From Antedon bifida (lineage: Eukaryota > Echinodermata > Crinoidea > Comatulida > Antedonidae): a DNA stretch of 64,000 nucleotides. The stretch lies in the NCBI GenBank assembly GCA_963402885.1, contig OY727102.1, positions 4,340,001-4,404,000 of the forward strand. The letters are read 5' to 3'. The position numbers were made by a program, and so were the translations under genes. Every line of letters begins with the position of its first letter. The stretch's first letter is position 1. The notes beneath the pieces were generated by a model, which saw only the letters and a program-made list of their open reading frames with translations, had not been told where the DNA came from and ran no database searches. Shown in pieces: positions 55,165 to 64,000 of this stretch.

Positions 55165-55170
55165 AATAAA
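55165..55170 (+). terminator. CLPX poly(A) signal AATAAA
   Basis: Canonical hexamer 92 nt after the CLPX stop codon on the coding strand. Confidence 0.7.
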
Positions 55171-55316
55171 CAAAATATAAAGTGCGTGACAACAAAGATA
55201 TAGTTCAAAATATAAAAAAATGAATCACAAAAAAAATATTTTTTCTTTTTTCAGACATACATTTTAGGTATCATTTATATAATTATTATCTGCAAAATAT
55301 GCATAGGATGATAATA

Positions 55317-55462
55317 GGGAGCTTTAGATTTGGTGATGTAGAAACATTTGTCATTGTGACTTGCTATTCATTGACACAGTTTTGGTTGTTTCCAGGCCCA
55401 GGCATCAACCGATAACACAGCAATGCACAAGTCATTGCTCATCACACAAATCGAAGGCTCCC
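55317..55462. mobile_element. MITE family B, copy 2
   Basis: 146 bp between TA dinucleotides, with termini GGGAGCTTTAGATTTGG / CAAATCGAAGGCTCCC. It shares the central GTTTCCAGG/GTTTCTAGG word with the other copies. Confidence 0.8.
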
Positions 55463-56146
55463 TATAATTGTGGTGCAGTCAGCATTTTCTAGGATAAAGC
55501 ATTAATTAATTATTTTGATATTATAAGGCATTTGGTATGCTGCATTTATTTCACAACCTTAAGCACCATGTGCTGTATTTAAACCTTTCTGTTAAGCGTA
55601 CTCTTTCTATTGAAAAAAAGTGCCAAAAATAAACTTGTTTTTTAATTAGTGTCAGAGTGAGTAAAAATATTTTAAAACAGAAGCATTATTGATAGTTGTA
55701 AACTTAATTTCTGGAATAAATAAAAAATCATAAACTCAATTTTAATTTGAACATTATAAGTTGCCAAAGGTGTAAACCTTATGTTATAAGAGCCATGGTA
55801 CTTATTTCATTGACATATGAAATACAGAATACAGTATTTTGGTCAAAAATGTTATTCAGTCCAAAATTATAGGGGAAAAAGTACAGTACAAATAATGCTC
55901 TATGTTTTACCTTAGATACTGTGCTAAATTAGAGGCATATATAAATGGTGTTTTTTTTTTCAAATATTTGTTTGTATAAATTGTGAATAAGAATAACCAA
56001 GAGTAATTTGTGATTGTGTTATAGATTATGAAAGAAGGTATATAAGTTACTATTACCTTGTTTTGGTATGCAACAAATTTACAGGTTGAAGACCCCTTCC
56101 AACAGTTTGGACTTTAATTAGAGTTATTTTAATTAAGAAACACATA

Positions 56147-56336
56147 CAGTAGAACCCCTATTAAGGAGACAATTGTTAGTAACCAAAAACCTCTTTGCTT
56201 ATCTCCCCTGAATAGGTGTTGGTTACTAAAAATATATTTCCTCTAATTGATTTTACATGAAAGTGGTCCTTTCATAGGTGTCTCTGAATAGGGATGTACC
56301 ATGAATAGGGGTTTCCCAAAGGAGGGGATTCTACTG
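56147..56336. mobile_element. Pogo-like short inverted-repeat element
   Basis: 190 bp between TA dinucleotides, with termini CAGTAGAACCCC / GGGGATTCTACTG. CAGTAGAA-type ends with TA duplication resemble pogo/Tigger-type elements (family knowledge). No coding content. Confidence 0.7.
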
Positions 56337-57577
56337 TATGTTGAGTTTATGCGGATCACAGAACAGACATTTTGTTTTATATGGTTGTCATTTAAGTCAC
56401 TGAAAACAAGGTGTTTTAAAGTGTATTGAATTCCTTTGTTACAGCAGTTTGTTATTATTATTATTGATATGTGATCATTTGAGATATCTGTTTTAATTAT
56501 TGTTTTATTTATTCTAGGCCTACACAATTATTCACTATAATTCAGAACATTTATGTCAATTTGTGCTTCCATGAAGAGTTTAAGAAAGTACTAGATATTG
56601 ATCTAGGCATCATTTAATTATCAAGTTCAAGACTTATAAATTATTTAAATGTTTAATTATTTACATTATTGTTTTGTCTCTATGGTAAAGTATTTTATTA
56701 AATATATTTAATAAAATTTATTTTTTTGTCTTTGGTCATTTGTACAACAAAACATTAGCACTGTATACACCTATTTAAATCGCAGCTCACAATTGACTCA
56801 TGAAGATCACACAAAACTGTGTAATCCATCTGTTATTATACAAGTAAACAAATACAAAATGATAATAAAATCAGTGATGTAGACACAAGAAATAAAGTGG
56901 TCTGGTTTTCGCAAGCTCAAGCCTTTGGGTTGTCAAAGGCCTCTCTGAAAAATTGGTCAACCTGACCAATCGTACTGATGGCTACGACCCTAAAAATAAC
57001 AGAAACAAGAACGTTCCTTTTTCTTATTTTATTATAATTAATAAAATAAAACCAAGAACATTTCAAACTGTATGTGATGCAAACTGATCATCCTACCACT
57101 AACTGGTTTGTGAGCGTGTGCAGATGTTTTCTATGCTGTGCTGCTTATGGTAAATGAAACCAAAACTGAAACAAAATCTATGTGACAGATATATTTTTTT
57201 GTTATTATTTAATACTTCAACAACAATAAATAAAACTACAGTTACAAATAATATATTTTAGGATAGCTATATTTAAAAAAAAAACGTTTCCAGCTAATGT
57301 TCTAAAAGCCCACCTTTTTTGTTCTTTGTAATTCAATCTGTTTTTCTCTCATCTTTATTTTATTTAAAGAAATTTGGGACAATAATGTATTGTTAAAAGC
57401 GCTATGTGAATTTGACAAAAATAACATTATGGAACAGATTATTATAACAGTTAGTTTCAGTAACAGCATAAAAATGAGAATATAAAACCTTAAAAAGCAG
57501 GTACTAATTTTGGCCAGTATGGTCATTTAAGTTTTACTATTTTATATAATTAAAAGTATGATTTAAAGTAAAATGTC

Positions 57578-57673
57578 CTAATCACTGTTTTCACTACTGA
57601 AGAGATCCAAGTCATTTTGGTCAGAGCCCATAGTAAAATCAAACTCTATGCCATCCATTTCAACTTCAGGAAC
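57578..57673 (-). CDS. Putative alternative last exon of perilipin
   Basis: A good acceptor (TTTTACAG) opens a 31-codon frame, VPEVEMDGIEFDFTMGSDQN then DLDLFSSENSD and TAG, in phase 0. It fits after exon 7 (ends at a codon boundary). It also fits after a 12-nt version of exon 8 that uses the GTGAGA donor at 59945 (VSQQ), giving a 421- or 425-residue protein. AATAAA (minus) lies at 57354-57359. No other minus-strand gene is seen that could own this exon. Confidence 0.55.
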   Translation of the reverse strand, partial: VPEVEMDGIEFDFTMGSDQNDLDLFSSENSD

Positions 57674-60600
57674 CTGTAAAATAATACACAAAATGTCACA
57701 GAAAAAGATATAAAAGATGTTCTTGTTAAATGTGAAGTGTAGACGTTATGACATGATTATTAAACCATGTTCTGAATATTTAGTACTTCTTTATTTTATT
57801 GTTATGTACAGTGCTTCAACAGAAATAACAAAATGTTTTTAAAACATAAAATGTACAGCAAATAATAGTTTCATATATTCATTATTTACTAAATATGATG
57901 AATTTGTGCACACAAGTGATGATAGTGCATGGTAATGAAATTTAGCAATGTAACACCCTGTCAAAATGTATGGTAGCCTGTAAGTGTCATGTTTGAACAA
58001 TTCTACCATGACACAGGCCATCATACATTTGAACCATGGCACCAGCAGATATACATCTTGTTGCAACAATGCCATGTCATACTTTATTATGCAAATGAGT
58101 ATTATATAACTACGTTGATGTCTTTAGTTTCAAGGTAAAATGATTATTTAATAATATAAAGAATTGCATTATGTTCATTCAGATTACTGTAATGATAACT
58201 GTGGCGCTTACAAAACAGTTTTTAACGGTTCTTGTGAAGCTTATGGCAAGCACAATAAAGAATTGTTAAACCAGCTGTTGGACTTACTTGCTACAAAGGA
58301 CTCATTAGCAGCATTTACAGAAAAAAAAACATAACCCAGCAGATTCTAGGTCAAATTTGTATATTTCATCATTTGTATGGTTATATTTAATCTAGTTTCA
58401 CTTCTAAATTTTGCCAAAATGTTATCATTTCCCCAAGATTAAAGATAAAGTATAATCCCACTACCTAATTTAGGCTATCTAATATATAATATTATGGTAA
58501 ATCCATTGTCGTAAATCAAAAATCCCCAATTGTTGTCAAATTTCATGCCCTAGCCCCCTGAGACTATTATTCAGACATAAACAGTAGTTGACTAGTAATT
58601 ACTTTTCATTTAAAAATCATTTTGAATCTGAGCATGCCCAGAATTTTACTCTCACTGAATTTCAGATGAATGCAAGGTCATTCTGATGCAGATCTTTAAT
58701 GTAGCATACTGGGTGATTATTTATTGTTTAGATACAGAAAGTACAAAATGAAAAAAAATATGTTGCTCATATTGATCTCATTTGGTTCAAATCTTCAAAA
58801 TCATTTTTTTTATTTAAAGAATAAAACCATTTTTAGAATTCATACTTTACTGTACAAAATTGTAGAATAGCATTTACAAATGTTTTATAATTTATATTCT
58901 CAATAAACAATGAGCAAATTTAAAGTGATTTTCAGGTGATACACCAATGTTAATAAATAAAATGTTAGTAAAAACAACTATCAAAAATAGGAACCAACAC
59001 AAAAACATGGAAATCTCAAATTATGAATTTATTCAACAATGAAAACAATAAGGCAAGAGTACTGAGGATAACAACAGCAATATTAATAGCTTGTTAATTA
59101 TAAATTTCTGATAAATCAAGTGTTATCAAACTTACTAGTGTTACAAAATAGATGAAAGGGAAGTTGTGAATATTTATCACATTTAGTAAAGTGTATAACC
59201 GAATATATATCACATGTAGCATTCACACCATATACTAATCAGTAGCTTTTGATTTGCGACAACCAATGAAATGTCAATTCATTGTGTGCAAGCAGGGAAG
59301 TTGGGATGTGCTTCCGTGTTCCCCACCTTGACACAGTTTTGATGGTTTCTAGGTCTAGGCAACGACTGACAACACACTAATTGAAATGACTTTTTCCTAG
59401 GTGGTTACAAATCAAAGCTCTCTATTATGGCAACACACACACAAAGCTTATTCATGTCCAACAAATTTTATTCCATTGTTAAATGCCGATATTATCTCAG
59501 GGATGTGGATACCCCCAGACAGCTTGTACTCTAAGGTGACTATGGAACCAGTATGGTAATCCCTCACCTTTAATACAAGTTTTGCATTTAATTTCATGCA
59601 ACTTTGTACACCCCAATTAACTGGTGCTGATCTATTTAAGCTAAAAACACTTAACTGCAAACAAAAATTTATAACATTTTCAGCGTCTAAATGCGCTTTC
59701 ATGATTAGGGAATTTGAAGTATTATTTTGTGATAGTCAAATCTCTGTGTCACTAGCATCACTTTCTGTAAGATCCTCATAAAATTCATAATCATCATCAT
59801 CATTTTTTTGTTTATCCTCTTTCTTATCGCCCTCTTCTTCATCCTCTTTCTCTTCACCCTCATCATCAACTTTTTCACTACTCTCATCCCCCCTTTCTGG
59901 TATGTCATCCATGGTGATTTCTGTTTTCGGTTCACTTCCTCTCACCTGTTGGGATACCTAAACGGATAAAAAGAGAAGGGAAAAGAAAGAGGCATGGGTG
60001 TAAATGACTATTTACTACTAAAAGCATTTATGAAAAAAGCCAAAGATAATTAATGCAGCCTTCACCAATAGCAAATTACAAATTAAAACATTCCACTTAG
60101 CAGGTACATTTTTAAAAACATAATAAACTGCGTTGTGTCACACTTTATTAATTAAAAAGTGAATTAAATGTAAAACATGCAAATTAATGATGATTTAAAG
60201 TAATAACTATATAAACAAAAAATACAAAACATCTGTATAGCATGCAATGAGAAATGTAATATTTGATCAAAATAGTAGATGGCTGTTCTTGTTCTTATCT
60301 GATGATTGGTTAATTGACAATCTGTGACATTTGCAAATATATTAATGGCTTGTTAATTTATTTAAACACAGCCTGGGAATACCAAGGTCTGGCACATCAC
60401 ATGTTTTTTACCATTGCTGCTAACACAGAAACATATATTGAAGAAACATTACATGAAGCAAAATAGCAATAGTAAGAGTTTGCACCTACCAGCCACTGTA
60501 GAGGTCTCATGGTTAAGATGTAGTCGCCAACATCCATTGTCAGTTCTTGAAGGGAGTTGAGGTGATGTCTTGCACTGGTTACTACATTGCTTGGAAGGTC

Positions 60601-63600
60601 TCGGAAATATTTAGCCTATAAGAAAAAATAAATTTATTTATTATTATTTATTTAGGCATGTATATGATAACACCAGTTAGGTTGCACCACAACACGCCTA
60701 GTTACTAAACTAAACCAGCATCAGTACAATGTTGCATTATACAAACCTCTTGAAGTGTATGATACAGGGAATCCGCAACAACAAGACCATCATTGACCTT
60801 GGTACGAATGTTCTGGGGCATCATGGAGACAGTTGTTGCTAGGTTAACACTGAGGACTCTTAAACGTTTTGTAAGTACACGAGCAATTGCCAAAGTCTTC
60901 TTTTCTGCTGCCTGTAAATTAAACAACAATATTTTGTTAACCTTAGTATACATTTTCCAGAAATGAGATCAGGTCTAAATTAATTATCCTACTGATTTTC
61001 CTAATCGGAAGTTGAAATACAAAACCCTAGGCCTATAAAACTTTAATGTATTGATTAAACCAGTTTACTATATACATTCTGGACACTTCATTTCTTTGTT
61101 GATCCAATTTAGATTACGCTAGACTGTGATATCGACCTGTACTTGTCCACACAGAACAAGTCAGACGTAATGGACTACATGAAATACGATCCACTGGAAT
61201 TGTACAGTGATTTGGTCTCTTTCAAAAAGTGTTTATTATCATAGTTTCTGCTTACCTCGGCATGGTTTCCCTCGTTATCTAAGGTTTCTTCGTCTTCATC
61301 AACATCCTCATTTTTTTCCTCCTCTTCAGTTGTTGTCCAATCACTCCATGTTTTCCACAACGTTTCTTGAGTGTTCCTCACATTGGCACGTACGTTCTCG
61401 TTGGCTGAGTCAATGTTCTTTTTAGCATAATCAATCTATAGAGATATTTAACAAACCTTAATAAAGTTCCATCATCGTAGGAGTAATATTTCATCTTTTT
61501 TAAATTGAAATCACCCTAATTAGTTTAATTATTAAATAAAAGTATTTACTGAATTTTAGGTAGTTTTTTAACTCTTGAATGTTCAACATATTATGCAAAC
61601 TAAGGTCATTTCTATGTTCAATCCCCTGTGCTTTCTGTTATATCACATTTGTATAAACTATATAGAGACAGCCAAAATACCGTATTTATTCGACTAAACA
61701 CCACCCCCCCCCCCCTCCCCCATAGAACATTATTTTGAATAAACAGCACCCCCCTTGAATAAACGTCCAGGGGCCTTTATTCATTTACTCAAATAAACAC
61801 CAGGCCACATGCATTATCTACACAATATTGTAGTACAACTCATCTACTCTATGCCAGTTGAATTAATTAATTCATAATATAAAAATGGGAAATATTTCCT
61901 ACCAAGTCCACAGTAAAGTGAAGCCTGTCAATGGTTTCCTGACTTCTCTTCTGAATATAATGAACTTTCTTGATGGCTCGCTGGTAGAGACGACGACGGA
62001 CCTTACTTGACAAGGTAGTTACACGCTTGATCGAACCAGGCTCTTCATCAACCACAAGAGAATGTTGTGGACCCTGAACTACTTCATCAGCAACTGAAAA
62101 AGGAAATCACTCAATTAATATCTTTCAAATTAAAAACAATCGAGGAAACTATCACATGATGAAGCAAACTTTGTAAGTAGTAATGACTTTCAATTTTATC
62201 AGAAAAATCAATTTAATCTTTAAATATGAAAGATTGTTAATAGTAATTTGCTATTGAATTTTATTTAAATTCTAAGGCAAATCTACTATCCAACTTCAAA
62301 TCTTCAATTTTTTTAAAAATTCACACTGTGTTGTTTATAGTTGTTTTAGTGTTCATATAGAACATACATTATAAAACCTCAAAAGTGGAATTTCATTATA
62401 ACTAGGTTTAAAAAATCTTGATTTTAATTTTTTACTTTGACGAATTACAGGTTATAAAATGTGATTAAAGATCTTTACTTTAATACAATTATATCAATGT
62501 CTTCGAAATAATATCTTATTGATGCTTTAAAAACATACTTTGTTCTTGTTCATCATCAGACAGTTTCTCATCATCTGATGGCAAGTAGTAATCTACAGCA
62601 TTTTCAGTGACAGTGAAGGCAGTTGTAACACCACTGAACACCAGATTACCGACACGAGTATCAACTAATCCATTCATGTAGGCAGTGCTGCTTTTCTTAC
62701 TGTTGTCAATGACCTTCCAGGTCTCATCTTTAACCTTTGACACAACCTACAATTGATGATAAATCAGTGAACTTTTAAAATCCAATAATCATTTATGTTC
62801 TAAACATACCTGCAGTTGAAATTCAAGTTGGAGATTGGGTTTCACAAGATAATGAAAAATATGGAAGTGGCTGTTTAAATAAATATGTTAGTGTGGTTTA
62901 TTCAGGACACTATTTCTTATTTATTATTATAAGTGCTTTGAACAGTTGCAAAAGGGCCAGCAATTATATTGCTTAAGACAAATGTTAGGAGACCTATTAA
63001 GAACAATAACACTTACCTTTTCAGTTGGTTCAGTAATGATTGGAACTTTCTCCTCCAATTTATCAAGCTGCTTGCAAGCATAACCGTTCACCATGGCAAC
63101 TGTAAATATAAACACAGTTTAGTAGTTGAACTACATTCCTATTCATGTTAAAATAGATTAAACATGAAGCTGAAATGGCTAAAAATTTACACCACTATTG
63201 ATTGACTGAATTGATTGATTGTTGAATTACAGATCAATTGATTATAGAATGACATTGTATTGATTAATGTATTGATTAATTGCTTGATGATTGATTTATT
63301 TGACTGAAATGGATTCAACAATATAGAGTATCACGGTGCTGACGTCACGACGATAGGTGGCGCTGCGTGGTTGCTAGCCAACCAAAAAATGCGTTCAACC
63401 TGCCTGAGTGATTCTCAGGTCACCAATGGTTTTGAATAGGCTTATTGAAGTAGTCATTTTAAAACTTAATAATTTTCAATAAAAACAAACTAAAATTTCA
63501 AAAGATCACTAAATATTTGTTTTTAATAATCTATTTATTCTTCAACTACAGTTTAAGTTAAAAAAAATCAAGCTATATAGTTTATCAACATAGTAGCATT

Positions 63601-63963
63601 GAACCCATTTTTGGTTGCGCCAGCAACCATGCAGCTTCCTCTATCGTTGTGACGTCACACCATGATACTCTATAAATAAGGGAATTGATAGATTTGATAA
63701 AAAAATTTAAATTTTGCCCCAAAAAAGTTGTGTCCAATAAACTTACTGGGCTTTTCACATCGATCCACAACCGGCTTAGCAGTGGCAGCAGCCAAGGCTA
63801 CAGACTTCTCAGCAACTTCAAAGGTACAGCGAATAAGGCCACTCTTCTCCTTTGACATGTTGTAGACATTGGCTACCTGATCGATGGCAGTGCTCACCAT
63901 TGGGTAGCTAAGAACACGAGAGTACATCGTACTGGGTACTTGCGGCATTACTTCAGTAGACAT
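57578..63963 (-). CDS. PLIN: Perilipin (PAT-family lipid-droplet coat protein)
   Basis: Coats lipid droplets and controls lipase access (family knowledge). Eight exons: 63963-63747, 63099-63017, 62746-62539, 62093-61903, 61435-61256, 60911-60747, 60615-60490 and 59957-59736. They join in phase to 463 residues; PLIN2 has 437. The PAT region is visible at residues 1-100 (YSRVLSYPMVSTAIDQVANVY, then VNGYACKQLDKLEEKVPII). FTVTENAVDYYLPSDDE, an exon rich in basic residues (RLYQRAIKKV), and the C-terminal helical part (KTLAIARVLTKRL, MMPQNIRTKV, HLNSLQELTMDVGDYILTMRPLQWL) follow. Exon 8 gives a very acidic tail (DEGEEKEDEEEGDKKED). A further in-phase exon, 57673-57578, offers another acidic ending (see its own entry). 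The acceptor at 63971 implies a 5' UTR exon beyond the window. Confidence 0.92.
59245..59422. mobile_element. MITE family B, copy 3 (worn)
   Basis: About 178 bp with ends GCTTTTGATTTGCG / ACAAATCAAAGCTCTC and TA on both sides. The terminal GGGA is missing on the left. The core shares GACACAGTTTTG and GTTTCTAGGTC words with copies 1 and 2. Confidence 0.65.
59448..59702 (-). other. 84-codon open frame in the perilipin 3' UTR
   Basis: Starts MKAHLDAENVINF and ends NNGIKFVGHE-stop. Composition is protein-like (RDYHTGSIVTLEYKLSGG), but I recognise no family. It lies 34 nt after the exon 8 stop and overlaps the AATAAA (minus) at 59467-59472, so it is probably untranslated 3' UTR. Confidence 0.3.
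59467..59472 (-). terminator. Proximal perilipin poly(A) signal (AATAAA on minus)
   Basis: Plus-strand TTTATT 264 nt downstream of the exon 8 stop. It suits the isoform that ends in exon 8. Confidence 0.5.
61681..61805. repeat. Interspersed repeat with GAATAAAC.CC words
   Basis: CCGTATTTATTCGACTAAACACC followed by a C-run, then repeated GAATAAAC(A/G)(G/T)C words, in a perilipin intron. I recognise the words as a common dispersed repeat of marine invertebrates; family not assigned. Confidence 0.45.
63324..63672. mobile_element. Long-TIR MITE with CRE-like palindromes (perilipin intron 1)
   Basis: 349 bp between TA dinucleotides. The two ends are complementary with gaps for about 75 bp (left TAGAGTATCACGG..TGACGTCACGACGATAG, right CTATCGTTGTGACGTCACACC..GATACTCTA). 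Each end holds a TGACGTCA, the consensus CRE. Non-coding. Confidence 0.8.
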
Positions 63964-64000
63964 GGTGGTTCTGTAAATAAAAAATATGAACTAATACATT

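Larger units (their letters stand above)
55074..57577. other. Convergent 3' flanks of CLPX and perilipin
   Basis: Holds the CLPX poly(A) signal (55165-55170), MITE family B copy 2 (55317-55462), a pogo-like inverted-repeat element (56147-56336) and, on the minus strand, an AATAAA at 57354-57359 suited to the distal perilipin exon. No other exon seen. Confidence 0.6.

Overview
This is a eukaryotic, animal nuclear window. It is AT-rich, its genes are split by many GT-AG introns, and the gene content (augmin, Pygopus, perilipin, aquaglyceroporin, TIR/death-domain signalling) is metazoan. The abundance of TAGGCC/AGGCCT-rich stretches, LINE and SINE remnants and TA-flanked short inverted-repeat elements makes me lean towards a non-chordate deuterostome, probably an echinoderm. 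That assignment is inference, with low to moderate confidence.

Layout. Positions 1-12.3 kb hold no gene I recognise: a CTCATCCTC-type minisatellite (5.26-6.09 kb), a CpG-rich diverged repeat block (7.4-8.5 kb), a LINE 3' remnant (10.8-11.35 kb) and a tRNA-Glu-like unit (11.43-11.51 kb). Then come HAUS1 (minus, 12.37-17.58 kb) and MRPL24 (plus, 19.00-20.82 kb), head to head, with a CTAG/TAGGCC-rich block and a broken GIY-YIG retroelement fragment between them. A 73-bp satellite (22.3-23.1 kb) precedes a short pygopus gene (minus, 25.29-27.09 kb). A ten-exon gene (plus, 29.39-35.68 kb) encodes a 795-residue protein with a TIR domain at the N terminus and a ZU5-ZU5-UPA-death module at the C terminus. 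An aquaglyceroporin-like gene (minus, 37.70-45.18 kb) is head to head with CLPX (plus, 47.64-55.07 kb). A perilipin gene (minus, 57.58-63.96 kb) closes the window, and its 5' UTR exon probably lies beyond the right edge.

All seven gene models were rebuilt by hand, exon by exon. Every junction obeys GT-AG, and the reading phase is conserved from start to stop in each. Product sizes are close to known family sizes (HAUS1 274 aa, MRPL24 221, CLPX 598, perilipin 463, aquaglyceroporin 309), except Pygopus, which is short (196).

The genes are unrelated housekeeping and signalling functions, not a pathway: spindle augmin, mitochondrial ribosome, Wnt/beta-catenin co-activation, innate or cell-death signalling, membrane solute transport, mitochondrial AAA+ protease chaperone, and lipid-droplet coat. 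The most interesting items are the TIR-ZU5-ZU5-UPA-death protein, the aquaglyceroporin with altered NPA boxes and a replaced selectivity-filter arginine, its last coding exon overlapping a transposon-like inverted repeat, the two alternative acidic tails of perilipin, and the pygopus intron tandem repeat seeded at a splice acceptor.
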